Part shown: piece by piece, positions 20,610 to 32,382 of the stretch
Layout: the number at the start of each line of letters is the position of its first letter
How positions within the stretch are numbered: position 1 is the stretch's first letter
Assembly: GCA_036937835.1 (NCBI GenBank)
Contig: CM072879.1
Location: 556,001-620,000, forward strand
Length of the DNA stretch: 64,000 nt
Direction: 5' to 3'
DNA from: Pampus argenteus
Taxonomy: Eukaryota; Chordata; Actinopteri; Scombriformes; Stromateidae
The notes under the pieces: generated by a model
The model's database searches: none
What the model saw: the letters and a program-made list of their open reading frames with translations, nothing else
Told to the model about the DNA's origin: nothing
Made by a program: the position numbers and the translations under genes

Positions 20610-21346
20610 TTTTCTGTGCTCTACGCAAACTGCAGAGGACGCTGCTGCCTCTTGTGTGCAGACAGAGCAAAGAGCGAACTTATTAGCTGCTTTTTCATTG
20701 GTGCTTCTTCAGAGTAAATTAGTTTAACCAAACTTATATATAGACCCCAGTCACATCTATTTTCATGTCAAATAATATAGGTTACTAGAAAAGATTACAT
20801 ATTGCATGTCGCATGTCCATCATAATGTTCTTTACGTTCATTAAAATGTCAACATGATTAGAAAATATGTTTTTCTTGTAAATGAAAATACTAAAACAAC
20901 AATCACAAAGCTTTTATCTTTGTAATTACCCCAGGTTGTCCTTTTCATAGGCTCTTTTGTTAAATTACATCATTTCTTAAAGCAACTAAAATCATTTCCT
21001 TCTTTGAGAAAAGAAAAAAACAACAACAAGCTCTCCACGTACCGTATTTTCAGGTAAGGGGAAAGAGAAAATATCTAAGAAAAAACAGGTATTTTTCTAC
21101 ACATGGCTTGTTGGGGTTAACTGTCAAAGGAACAAATTAAAAGACTAAAACCATCACCTGTTGAATACTTCACAGGTACGTTTCAGAAGAGAACGTTTAA
21201 ATGTCGTATGTTTCAAGATGCCTTCCAGAGCCTGATATGATCTATACATAGGTTATTTACACATGTTGATCAAACGTGAAATAAAATACCCACAGAGGAG
21301 GAAACAGCGTCCTCTGCAGTTTGCATAGAGCAGTAAAAAAAAAAAA

Positions 21347-21465
21347 TGCTTACAGCACCTGGTATTCCCAGGCGGTCTCCCATCCAAGTACTAACCAGGC
21401 CCTAACCTGCTTAGCTTCCGAGATCAGATGAGATCGGGCGCGCTCAGGGTGGTGTGGCCGTAAGC
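21347..21465 (-). rRNA. 5S rRNA, type A (unit 12)
   Basis: Identical to the unit-11 type-A gene (A37), 1,315 bp away. The interval is short by ten bases because of the deletion in the unit-11 type-B gene. Confidence 0.91.
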
Positions 21466-21815
21466 GAAGGAAACAGACACACACAGGGTATTTATAGATG
21501 CCGTAACGCCACACTCTCTCACATGTGCGGTGATTGTATATGTCGACACTGAACGGAAACACGACACCCTGACGATGACACAAAGTCAGCCAGTAACAGC
21601 TGTAACTGTGCGTTCCTCTCCAGGTCAACCTGTAGACATTATTACTTAATACACAGTCTATATCATTCTTCTTAATGTTGGGGCATTGTATGACTGGAAT
21701 CAGAGGTTCTTGATCCCAAAATACGGTGATGTGTTAACCCTTTATCAATCGGAACAGACGATCGCGATGCTGTTGATCGACATGTATAAATACCCTGTGT
21801 GTGTCAGTTTCCTTG

Positions 21816-21934
21816 GCTTACGGCCATACCACCCTGAACGAGCCCGATCTCGTCTGATCTCGCAAGCTAACTAGGGTTGGGCCTGGTTAGTACTTGCATG
21901 GGAGACCGCCTGGGAATACCAGGTGCTGTAAGCC
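21816..21934 (+). rRNA. 5S rRNA, type B (unit 12)
   Basis: Consensus type-B core, the undeleted counterpart of the pseudogene at 20501. Confidence 0.93.
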
Positions 21935-22670
21935 TTTTCTGTGCTCTACGCAAACTGCAGAGGACGCTGCTGCCTCTTGTGTGCAGACAGAGCAAAGAGC
22001 GAACTTATTAGCTGCTTTTTCATTGGTGCTTCTTCAGAGTAAATTAGTTTAACCAAACTTATATATAGACCCCAGTCACATCTATTTTCATGTCAAATAA
22101 TATAGGTTACTAGAAAAGATTACATATTGCATGTCGCATGTCCATCATAATGTTCTTTACATTCATTAAAATGTCAACATGATTAGAAAATATGTTTTTC
22201 TTGTAAATGAAAATACTAAAACAACAATCACAAAGCTTTTATCTTTGTAATTACCCCAGGTTGTCCTTTTCATAGGCTCTTTTGTTAAATTACATCATTT
22301 CTTAAAGCAACTAAAATCATTTCCTTCTTTGAGAAAAGAAAAAAACAACAACAAGCTCTCCACGTACCGTATTTTCAGGTAAGGGGAAAGAGAAAATATC
22401 TAAGAAAAAACAGGTATTTTTCTACACATGGCTTGTTGGGGTTAACTGTCAAAGGAACAAATTAAAAGACTAAAACCATCACCTGTTGAATACTTCACAG
22501 GTACGTTTCAGAAGAGAACGTTTAAATGTCGTATGTTTCAAGATGCCTTCCAGAGCCTGATATGATCTATACATACGTTATTTACACATGTTGATCAAAC
22601 GTGAAATAAAATACCCACAGAGGAGGAAACAGCGTCCTCTGCAGTTTGCATAGAGCAGTAAAAAAAAAAA

Positions 22671-22789
22671 AGCTTACAGCACCTGGTATTCCCAGGCGGT
22701 CTCCCATCCAAGTACTAACCAGGCCCTAACCTGCTTAGCTTCCGAGATCAGACGAGATCGGGCGCGCTCAGGGTGGTGTGGCCGTAAGC
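22671..22789 (-). rRNA. 5S rRNA, type A, consensus (unit 13)
   Basis: I found no deviation from the type-A consensus in the 118-nt core. It is a good reference copy for type A. The TATA-like box has the TATAAAAA form. Confidence 0.94.
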
Positions 22790-23139
22790 GAAGGAAACAG
22801 ACACACACAGGGTTTTTATAGATGCCGTAACGCCACACTCTCTCACATGTGCGGTGATTGTATATGTCGATACTGAATGGAAACACGACACCCTGACGAT
22901 GACACAAAGTCAGCCAGTAACAGCTGTAACTGTGCGTTCCTCTCCAGGTCAACCTGTAGACATTATTACTTAATACACAGTCTATATCATTCTTCTTAAT
23001 GTTGGGGGATTGTATGACTGGAATCAGAGGTTCTTGATCCCAAAATACGGTGATGTGTTAACCCTTTATCAATCGGAACAGACGATCGCGATGCTGTTGA
23101 TCGACATGTATAAATACCGTGTGTGTGTCAGTTTCCTTG

Positions 23140-23256
23140 GCTTACGGCCATACCACCCTGAACGAGCCCGATCTCGTCTGACTGCAAGCTAACTAGGGTT
23201 GGGCCTGGTTAGTACTTGCATGGGAGACCGCCTGGGAATACCAGGTGCTGTAAGCC
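23140..23256 (+). pseudogene. 5S rRNA type B with 2-nt deletion (unit 13)
   Basis: The core is 116 nt. The GATCTCGCAAG stretch around positions 41-51 reads GACTGCAAG, two bases short, just before box A. The upstream flank also has ACCGTG for ACCCTG. It probably yields a misfolded RNA if transcribed. Confidence 0.82.
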
Positions 23257-23991
23257 TTTTCTGTGCTCTACGCAAACTGCAGAGGACGCTGCTGCCTCTT
23301 GTGTGCAGACAGAGCAAAGAGCGAAGTTATTAGCTGCTTTTTCATTGGTGCCTCTTCAGAGTAAATTTATTTAACCAAACTTATATATAGACCCCAGTCA
23401 CATCTATTTTCATGTCAAATAATATAGGTTACTAGATAAGATTACATATTGTATGTCGCATGTCCATCATAATGTTCTTTACATTCATTAAAATGTCAAA
23501 ATGATTAGAAAATATGTTTTTCTTGTAAATAAAAATACTGAAACAACAATCACAAAGCTTTTATCTTTGAAATGACCCCAGGTTGTCCTTTTCATAGGCT
23601 TTTTTGTTAAATTACATCATTTCTTAAAGCAACTAAAATCATTTCCTTCTTTGAGAAAAGAAAAAAACAACAACAAGCTCTGCACGTACCGTATTTTCAG
23701 GCGAGGGAAAGAGAAAATATCTAAGAAATAACAGGTATTTTTCTACACATGGCTTGTTGAGGTTAACTGTCAAAGGAACAAATTAAAAGACTAAAACCAT
23801 CACCTGTTGAATACTTCACAGGTACGTTTCAGAAGAGAACATTTAAATGTTGCATGTTTTAAGATGCCTTCCAAAGCCTGATATGATCTATACATACGTT
23901 ATTTACACATGTTGATCAAACGTGAAATAAAATACCCACAGAGGAGGAAACAGCGTCCTCTGCAGTTTGCATAGAGCAGTAAAAAAAGAAA

Positions 23992-24110
23992 GGCTTACAG
24001 CACCTGGTATTCCCAGGCGGTCTCCCATCCAAGTACTAACCAGGCCCTAACCTGCTTAGCTTCCGAGATCAGACGAGATCGGGCGCGCTCAGGGTGGTGT
24101 GGCCGTAAGC
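23992..24110 (-). rRNA. 5S rRNA, type A (unit 14)
   Basis: Consensus type-A core. Its downstream T-run is broken early, with CTTTC then seven T, where other copies have 10-14 T in a row. Confidence 0.92.
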
Positions 24111-24460
24111 GAAGGAAACAGACACACACAGGGTTTTTATAGATGCCGTAACGCCACACTCTCTCACATGTGCGGTGATTGTATATGTCGATACTGAATG
24201 GAAGCACGACACCCTGACGATGATACAAAGTCAGCCAGTAACAGCTGTAACTGTGCGTTCCTCTCCAGGTCAACCTGTAGACATTATTACTTAATACACA
24301 GTCTATATCATTCTTCTTAATGTTGGGGGATTGTATGACTGGAATCAGAGGTTCTTGATCCCAAAATACGGTGATGTGTTAACCCTTTATCAATCGGAAC
24401 AGACGATCGCGATGCTGTTGATCGACATGTATAAATACCCTGTGTGTGTCAGTGTCCTTG

Positions 24461-24579
24461 GCTTACGGCCATACCACCCTGAACGAGCCCGATCTCGTCT
24501 GATCTCGCAAGCTAACTAGGGTTGGGCCTGGTTAGTACTTGCATGGGAGACCACCTGGGAATACCAGGTGCTGTAAGCC
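24461..24579 (+). rRNA. 5S rRNA, type B (unit 14)
   Basis: Full-length type-B core with position 93 G to A in box C and one upstream change (CAGTGTCC for CAGTTTCC). Confidence 0.9.
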
Positions 24580-25315
24580 TTTTCTGTGCTCTACGCAAAC
24601 TGCAGAGGACGCTGCTGCCTCTTGTGTGCAGACAGAGCAAAGAGCGAACTTATTAGCTGCTTTTTCATTGGTGCCTCTTCAGAGTAAATTAGTTTAACCA
24701 AACTTATATATAGACCCCAGTCACATCTATTTTCATGTCAAATAATATAGGTTACTAGATAAGATTACATATTGTATGTCGCATGTCCATCATAATGTTC
24801 TTTACATTCATTAAAATGTCAACATGATTAGAAAATATGTTTTTCTTGTAAATGAAAATACTGAAACAACAATCACAAAGCTTTTATCTTTGTAATTACC
24901 CCAGGTTGTCCTTTTCATAGGCTCTTTTGTTAAATTACATCATTTCTTAAAGCAACTAAAATCATTTTCTTCTTTGAGAAAAGAAAAAAACAACAACAAG
25001 CTCTGCACGTACCGTATTTTCAGGTAAGGGGAAAGAGAAAATATCTAAGAAAAAACAGGTATTTTTCTACACATGGCTAGTTGGGGTTAACTGTCAAAGG
25101 AACAAATTAAAAGACTAAAACCATCACCTGTTGAATACTTCACAGGTACGTTTCAGAAGAGAACGTTTAAATGTCGTATGTTTTAAGATGCCTTCCAAAG
25201 CCTGATATGATCTATACATACGTTATTTACACATGTTGATCAAACGTGAAATAAAATACCCACAGAGGAGGAAACAGCGTCCTCTGCAGTTTGCATAGAG
25301 CAGTAAAAAAAAAAA

Positions 25316-25434
25316 AGCTTACAGCACCTGGTATTCCCAGGCGGTCTCCCATCCAGGTACTAACCAGGCCGTAACCTGCTTAGCTTCCGAGATCAGACGA
25401 GATCGGGCGCGCTCAGGGTGGTGTGGCCGTAAGC
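25316..25434 (-). rRNA. 5S rRNA, type A (unit 15)
   Basis: Full-length type-A core with position 64 G to C and C79. Confidence 0.91.
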
Positions 25435-25784
25435 GAAGGAAACAGACACACACAGGGTATTTATAGATGCCGTAACGCCACACTCTCTCACATGTGCGGT
25501 GATTGTATATGTCGACACTGAATGGAAACACGACACCCTGACGATGACACAAAGTCAGCCAGTAACAGCTGTAACTGTGCGTTCCTCTCCAGGTCAACCT
25601 GTAGACATTATTACTTAATACACAGTCTATATCATTCTTCTTAATGTTGGGGCATTGTATGACTGGAATCAGAGGTTCTTGATCCCAAAATACGGTGATG
25701 TGTTAACCCTTTATCAATCGGAACAGACGATCGCGATGCTGTTGATCGACATGTATAAATACCCTGTGTGTGTCAGTTTCCTTG

Positions 25785-25903
25785 GCTTACGGCCATACCA
25801 CCCTGAACGAGCCCGATCTCGTCTGATCTCGCAAGCTAACTAGGGTTGGGCCTGGTTAGTACTTGCATGGGAGACAGCCTGGGAATACCAGGTGCTGTAA
25901 GCC
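25785..25903 (+). rRNA. 5S rRNA, type B (unit 15)
   Basis: Full-length type-B core with A92 in box C, shared with unit 7. The following spacer also shares unit-7 variants (GAAATGACCCC, TTGAAGC), pointing to a 16,015-bp offset duplication. Confidence 0.91.
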
Positions 25904-26640
25904 TTTTCTGTGCTCTACGCAAACTGCAGAGGACGCTGCTGCCTCTTGTGTGCAGACAGAGCAAAGAGCGAACTTATTAGCTGCTTTTTCATTGGTGCCT
26001 CTTCAGAGTAAATTAGTTTAACCAAACTTATATATAGACCCCAGTCACATCTATTTTCATGTCAAATAATATAGGTTACTAGATAAGATTACATATTGTA
26101 TGTCGCATGTCCATCATAATGTTCTTTACATTCATTAAAATGTCAACATGATTAGAAAATATGTTTTTCTTGTAAATGAAAATACTGAAACAACAATCAC
26201 AAAGCTTTTATCTTTGAAATGACCCCAGGTTGTCCTTTTCATAGGCTTTTTTGTTAAATTGCATCATTTCTTGAAGCAACTAAAATCATTTCCTTCTTTG
26301 AGAAAAGAAAAAAACAACAACAAGCTCTGCACGTACCGTATTTTCAGGTAAGGGGAAAGAGAAAATATCTGAGAAAAAACAGGTATTTTTCTACACATGG
26401 CTTGTTGGGGTTACCTGTCAAAGGGACAAATTAAAAGACTAAAACCATCACCTGTTGAATACTTCACAGGTACGTTTCAGAAGAGAACATTTAAATGTTG
26501 CATGTTTTAAGATGCCTTCCAGAGCCTGATATGATCTATACATACGTTATTTACACATGTTGATCAAACGTGAAATAAAATACCCACAGAGGAGGAAACA
26601 GCGTCCTCTGCAGTTTGCATAGAGCAGTAAAAAAAAAAAA

Positions 26641-26759
26641 AGCTTACAGCACCTGGTATTCCCAGGGGGTCTCCCATCCAAGTACTAACCAGGCCCTAAC
26701 CTGCTTAGCTTCCGAGATCAGACGAGATCGGGCGCGCTCAGGGTGGTGTGGCCGTAAGC
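26641..26759 (-). rRNA. 5S rRNA, type A (unit 16)
   Basis: Full-length type-A core with position 93 G to C in box C. The first upstream bases read TTTGC rather than TTCGC. Confidence 0.9.
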
Positions 26760-27109
26760 AAAGGAAGCAGACACACACAGGGTATTTATAGATGCCGTAA
26801 CGCCACACTCTCTCACATATGCGGTGATTGTATATGTCGACACTGAATGGAAACACGACACCCTGACGATGACACAAAGTCAGCCAGTAACAGCTGTAAC
26901 TGTGCGTTCCTCTCCAGGTCAACCTGTAGACATAATTACTTAATACACAGTCTATATCATTCTTCTTAATGTTGGGGCATTGTATGACTGGAATCAGAGG
27001 TTCTTGATCCCAAAATACGATGATGTGTTAACCCTTTATCAATCGGAACAGACGATCGCGATGCTGTTGATCGACATGTATAAATACCCTGTGTGTGTCA
27101 GTTTCCTTG

Positions 27110-27228
27110 GCTTACGGCCATACCACCCTGAACGAGCCCGATCTCATCTGATCTCGCAAGCTAACTAGGGTTGGGCCTGGTTAGTACTTGCATGGGAGAC
27201 CGCCTGGGAATACCAGGTGCTGTAAGCC
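27110..27228 (+). rRNA. 5S rRNA, type B (unit 16)
   Basis: Full-length type-B core with position 37 G to A. The change is shared with unit 17. Confidence 0.91.
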
Positions 27229-27964
27229 TTTTCTGTGCTCTACGCAAACTGCAGAGGACGCTGCTGCCTCTTGTGTGCAGACAGAGCAAAGAGCGAACTT
27301 ATTAGCTGCTTTTTCATTGGTGCCTCTTCAGAGTAAATTAGTTTAACCAAACTTATATATAGACCCCAGTCACATCTATTTTCATGTCAAATAATATAGG
27401 TTACTAGATAAGATTACATATTGTATGTCGCATGTCCATCATAATGTTCTTTACATTCATTAAAATGTCAACATGATTAGAAAATATGTTTTTCTTGTAA
27501 ATGAAAATACTGCAACAACAATCACAAAGCTTTTATCTTTGTAATTACCCCAGGTTGTCCTTTTCATAGGCTCTTTTGTTAAATTACATCATTTCTTAAA
27601 GCAACTAAAATCATTTCCTTCTTTGAGAAAAGAAAAAAACAACAACAAGCTCTGCACGTACCGTATTTTCAGGTAAGGGAAAGAGAAAATATCTAAGAAA
27701 AAACAGGTATTTTTCTACACATGGCTAGTTGGGGTTAACTGTCAAAGGAACAAATTAAAAGACTAAAACCATCACCTGTTGAATACTTCACAGGTACGTT
27801 TCAGAAGAGAACGTTTAAATGTCGTATGTTTTAAGATGCCTTCCAAAGCCTGATATGATCTATACATACGTTATTTACACATGTTGATCAAACGTGAAAT
27901 AAAATACCCACAGAGGAGGAAACAGCGTCCTCTGCAGTTTGCATAGAGCAGTAAAAAAAAAAAA

Positions 27965-28083
27965 AGCTTACAGCACCTGGTATTCCCAGGCGGTCTCCCA
28001 TCCAAGTACTAACCAGGCCCTAACCTGCTTAGCTTCCGAGATCAGACGAGATCGGGCGCGCTCAGGGTGGTGTGGCCGCAAGC
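27965..28083 (-). rRNA. 5S rRNA, type A (unit 17)
   Basis: Full-length type-A core with position 5 A to G, which would turn an A-U pair of helix I into G-U. The upstream flank is shared with unit 16. Confidence 0.91.
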
Positions 28084-28433
28084 AAAGGAAGCAGACACAC
28101 ACAGGGTATTTATAGATGCCGTAACGCCACACTCTCTCACATGTGCGGTGATTGTATATGTCGACACTGAATGGAAACACGACACCCTGACGATGACACA
28201 AAGTCAGCCAGTAACAGCTGTAACTGTGCGTTCCTCTCCAGGTCAACCTGTAGACATTATTACTTAATACACAGTCTATATCATTCTTCTTAATGTTGGG
28301 GCATTGTATGACTGGAATCAGAGGTTCTTGATCCCAAAATACGGTGATGTGTTAACCCTTTATCAATCGGAACAGACGATCGCGATGCTGTTGATCGACA
28401 TGTATAAATACCCTGTGTGTGTCAGTTTCCTTG

Positions 28434-28552
28434 GCTTACGGCCATACCACCCTGAACGAGCCCGATCTCATCTTATCTCGCAAGCTAACTAGGGTTGGGC
28501 CTGGTTAGTACTTGCATGGGAGACCGCCTGGGAATACCAGGTGCTGTAAGCC
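28434..28552 (+). rRNA. 5S rRNA, type B (unit 17)
   Basis: Full-length type-B core with A37 and position 41 G to T. Confidence 0.9.
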
Positions 28553-29287
28553 TTTTCTGTGCTCTACGCAAACTGCAGAGGACGCTGCTGCCTCTTGTGT
28601 GCAGACAGAGCAAAGAGCGAACTTATTAGCTGCTTTTTCATTGGTGCCTCTTCAGAGTAAATTAGTTTAACCAAACTTATATATAGACCCCAGTCACATC
28701 TATTTTCATGTCAAATAATATAGGTTACTAGATAAGATTACATATTGTATGTCGCATTTCCATCATAATGTTCTTTACATTCATTAAAATGTCAACATGA
28801 TTAGAAAATATGTTTTTCTTGTAAATGAAAATACTGAAACAACAATCACAAAGCTTTTATCTTTGTAATTACCCCAGGTTGTCCTTTTCATAGGCTCTTT
28901 TGTTAAATTACATCATTTCTTAAAGCAACTAAAATCATTTCCTTCTTTGAGAAAAGAAAAAAACAACAACAAGCTCTGCACGTACCGTATTTTCAGGTAA
29001 GGGAAAGAGAAAATATCTAAGAAAAAACAGGTATTTTTCTACACATGGCTAGTTGGGGTTAACTGTCAAAGGAACAAATTAAAAGACTAAAACCATCACC
29101 TGTTGAATACTTCACAGGTACGTTTCAGAAGAGAACGTTTAAATGTCGTATGTTTTAAGATGCCTTCCAAAGCCTGATATGATCTATACATACGTTATTT
29201 ACACATGTTGATCAAACGTGAAATAAAATACCCACAGAGGAGGAAACAGCGTCCTCTGCAGTTTGCATAGAGCAGTAAAAAAAAAAA

Positions 29288-29406
29288 AGCTTACAGCACC
29301 TGGTATTCCCAGGCGGTCTCCCATCCAAGTACTAACCAGGCCGTAACCTGCTTAGCTTCCAAGATCAGACGAGATCGGGCGCGCTCAGGGTGGTGTGGCC
29401 GTAAGC
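29288..29406 (-). rRNA. 5S rRNA, type A (unit 18)
   Basis: Full-length type-A core with positions 46 (T) and 64 (C) changed. Confidence 0.9.
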
Positions 29407-29756
29407 GAAGGAAACAGACACACACAGGGTTTTTATAGATGCCATAACGCCACACTCTCTCACATGTGCGGTGATTGTATATGTCGATACTGAATGGAAA
29501 CACGACACCCTGACGATGACACAAAGTCAGCCAGTAACAGCTGTAACTGTGCGTTCCTCTCCAGGTCAACCTGTAGACATTATTACTTAATACACAGTCT
29601 ATATCATTCTTCTTAATGTTGGGGGATTGTATGACTGGAATCAGAGGTTCTTGATCCCAAAATACGGTGATGTGTTAACCCTTTATCAATCGGAACAGAC
29701 GATCGCGATGCTGTTGATCGACATGTATAAATACCCTGTGTGTGTCAGTTTCCTTG

Positions 29757-29875
29757 GCTTACGGCCATACCACCCTGAACGAGCCCGATCTCGTCTGATC
29801 TCGCAAGCTAACTAGGGTTGGGCCTGGTTAGTACTTGCATAGGAGACCGCCTGGGAATACCAGGTGCTGTAAGCC
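29757..29875 (+). rRNA. 5S rRNA, type B, terminator-damaged (unit 18)
   Basis: Full-length type-B core with position 85 G to A in box C. The usual TTTT after the gene reads TTTA, so termination may fail and transcripts may be extended. Confidence 0.87.
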
Positions 29876-30613
29876 TTTACTGTGCTCTACGCAAACTGCA
29901 GAGGACGCTGCTGCCTCTTGTGTGCAGACAGAGCAAAGAGCGAACTTATTAGCTGCTTTTTCATTGGTGCCTCTTCAGAGTAAATTAGTTTAACCAAACT
30001 TATATATAGACCCCAGTCACATCTATTTTCATGTCAAATAATATAGGTTACTAGATAAGATTACATATTGTATGTCGCATGTCCATCATAATGTTCTTTA
30101 CATTCATTAAAATGTCAACATGATTAGAAAATATGTTTTTCTTGTAAATGAAAATACTGAAACAACAATCACAAAGCTTTTATCTTTGTAATTACCCCAG
30201 GTTGTCCTTTTCATAGGCTCTTTTGTTAAATTACATCATTTCTTAAAGCAACTAAAATCATTTCCTTCTTTGAGAAAAGAAAAAAACAACAACAAGCTCT
30301 GCACGTACCGTATTTTCAGGTAAGGGGAAAGAGAAAATATCTAAGAAAAAACAGGTATTTTTCTACACATGGCTAGTTGGGGTTAACTGTCAAAGGAACA
30401 AATTAAAAGACTAAAACCATCACCTGTTGAATACTTCACAGGTACGTTTCAGAAGAGAACGTTTAAATGTCGTATGTTTTAAGATGCCTTCCAAAGCCTG
30501 ATATGATCTATACATACGTTATTTACACATGTTGATCAAACGTGAAATAAAATACCCACAGAGGAGGAAACAGCGTCCTCTGCAGTTTGCATAGAGCAGT
30601 AAAAAAAAAAAAA

Positions 30614-30650
30614 AGGTTACAGCACCTGGTATTCCCAGGTGGTCTCCCAT
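30614..30650 (-). pseudogene. 5S rRNA type A, 3' remnant of 36 nt (unit 19)
   Basis: Only core positions 83-118 remain, including the A93 variant and a change at position 117. The deletion removes positions 1-82 and the TATA-side flank, and joins CTCCCAT directly to ATAGATGACG of the promoter region. Box A and the start site are gone, so this is dead. The neighbouring type-B gene is split by Mutsu copy 2. Confidence 0.9.
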
Positions 30651-30972
30651 ATAGATGACGTAACGCCACACTCTCTCACATGTGCGGTGATTGTATATGT
30701 CGACACTGAATGGAAACACGACACCCTGACGATGACACAAAGTCAGCCAGTAACAGCTGTAACTGTGCGTTCCTCTCCAGGTCAACCTGTAGACATTATT
30801 ACTTAATACACAGTCTATATCATTCTTCTTAATGTTGGGGCATTGTATGACTGGAATCAGAGGTTCTTGATCCCAAAATACGGTGATGTGTTAACCCTTT
30901 ATCAATCGGAACAGACGATCGCGATGCTGTTGATCGACATGTATAAATACCCTGTGTGTGTCAGTTTCCTTG

Positions 30973-30996
30973 GCTTACGGCCATACCACCCTGAAC
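30973..30996 (+). pseudogene. 5S rRNA type B, 5' fragment left of Mutsu copy 2
   Basis: Positions 1-24 of a type-B core, ending in GAAC (30993-30996), the left target duplication. The junction is at the same base as for copy 1. Confidence 0.93.
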
Positions 30997-31217
30997 ACAC
31001 CCACAGGGGAGGAGTCTGTGCAGTGTGAGAGAAGGAAGTGACTGAGGAGCTTTTGTTTGTAGCAGCTGGCTAATATAGCAGGCCACTTTTCTTTCTTTTT
31101 TTTGTTTCATAGACTGAACCCTTTTTGTAGGATCTTTGTTTTGATGACAGCAGGCAATCTCCCCACAGCAGGTTTGCTGTTTGGGGGGATTTGTTTTTGA
31201 TTTATCGGACGGACCAC
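30997..31217 (+). other. Mutsu copy 2, 5' UTR
   Basis: 221 bp, differing from copy 1 at one position I noticed (GGCAATC for GGTAATC near 31154). Confidence 0.65.
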
Positions 31218-32339
31218 ATGGCAATGGACAAAGGAACGAAGCAGGCAATGCAGAGCCTTGGAGAGGGAGTGCGAGCGGGAGAGGGGAGAAGCACGGCGGA
31301 GGATCGGCGAGAGACCGGAGGACGGCGGGAGCGACTGTACGGGAAGGACCTGACGGTGGAAGTGGAGGTGGAGGGATCGGCCGAGGTGTCCATGATGGAC
31401 ATCTTTCGAGAAGTAGCGGTGCAGTGTGGAGCGGTGTCTGGGTGCCGTGTCAGGAGGGAGAAGACATATGAAATCACTATGGACGAGGAGGCAGGAAAGC
31501 GTAAGCTCCTGGATGGACTGCGGGTCAAAGGGGCCTTAGTGCAGGCCAGAGAGATAAACAATTTAGACATGGTGGTCTCTTTTATAAATCTGCCGGTGTA
31601 TGTGGAGGATGCCGTGATTTTGGCAAGGCTGCAGGAGTGGGGTGTACGACCATTGTCTGCGATTAAACGGCGCAAGTGGCCGGGGACGGACATTGCAGAC
31701 GGGACAAGATTTTTAAAAGTCCGCTTTAATGAACAGGTACGGTCTCTCCCGTATTCCACAAAACTGGAGACATTGAGAGGAGCTGAATATTTTAGAGTGA
31801 TACACGACCGACAGGTGCAGGTGTGCCGACTTTGTGTCAGGCCGGGGCACATCCTCAGGGAGTGCCCAGATTTCAAATGTTTCAGGTGCCAGAAGAGGGG
31901 GCACTTCGCTCGGGAGTGCATGGAGCGTGGCATTATGGCGAGAGAAGAGGAAGAGGAGCGGAGAGGGCAGCCGGAGGAGGAGGTCGGAGGGGACGATGAT
32001 GTGGAGGGGGTGGAGGAAGAGAATGGCGGTCAGGATGGAGATGTGGAAGAGGAACTAGACCGACAGTACGGATCTGACAGCGGTGATGGTGGAGGGAAGG
32101 ACGACGATGTAGAGATGACGGAGGAGAGGAGAAAAGTGGAGGACGACGTGGTGACAAAGGAGACAGATGGTAATCGGTGGAGAGAGGAACAACAGGCAGT
32201 GGAAGGGGGCGAGTTGCAACGACAGGTGGGTGGAGGAGAAAAGGAGGGGAAAGAGACAAAAGATCCGGGACTGGCTGCAAAAAGGAAAGCGGACAGGCCA
32301 CGGAGAGGGAGGGGCAAAGGACCGCGGTCTGACATGTGA
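31218..32339 (+). CDS. Mutsu ORF1 protein, gag-like with two CCHC zinc knuckles (copy 2)
   Basis: 373 residues from the ATG at 31218. The architecture equals copy 1: a ZCCHC3-like/Tx1 ORF1 domain, two CCHC knuckles at 203-216 and 221-234, an acidic stretch and a basic tail. The one amino-acid difference noted is Phe63 (Leu in copy 1). The intact frame supports recent mobility. Confidence 0.88.
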   Translation: MAMDKGTKQAMQSLGEGVRAGEGRSTAEDRRETGGRRERLYGKDLTVEVEVEGSAEVSMMDIFREVAVQCGAVSGCRVRREKTYEITMDEEAGKRKLLDGLRVKGALVQAREINNLDMVVSFINLPVYVEDAVILARLQEWGVRPLSAIKRRKWPGTDIADGTRFLKVRFNEQVRSLPYSTKLETLRGAEYFRVIHDRQVQVCRLCVRPGHILRECPDFKCFRCQKRGHFARECMERGIMAREEEEERRGQPEEEVGGDDDVEGVEEENGGQDGDVEEELDRQYGSDSGDGGGKDDDVEMTEERRKVEDDVVTKETDGNRWREEQQAVEGGELQRQVGGGEKEGKETKDPGLAAKRKADRPRRGRGKGPRSDM

Positions 32340-32382
32340 GTTCTGCGTTTTGGTTTAGTGTATTTGTTTTTTTTTTGCTCTC

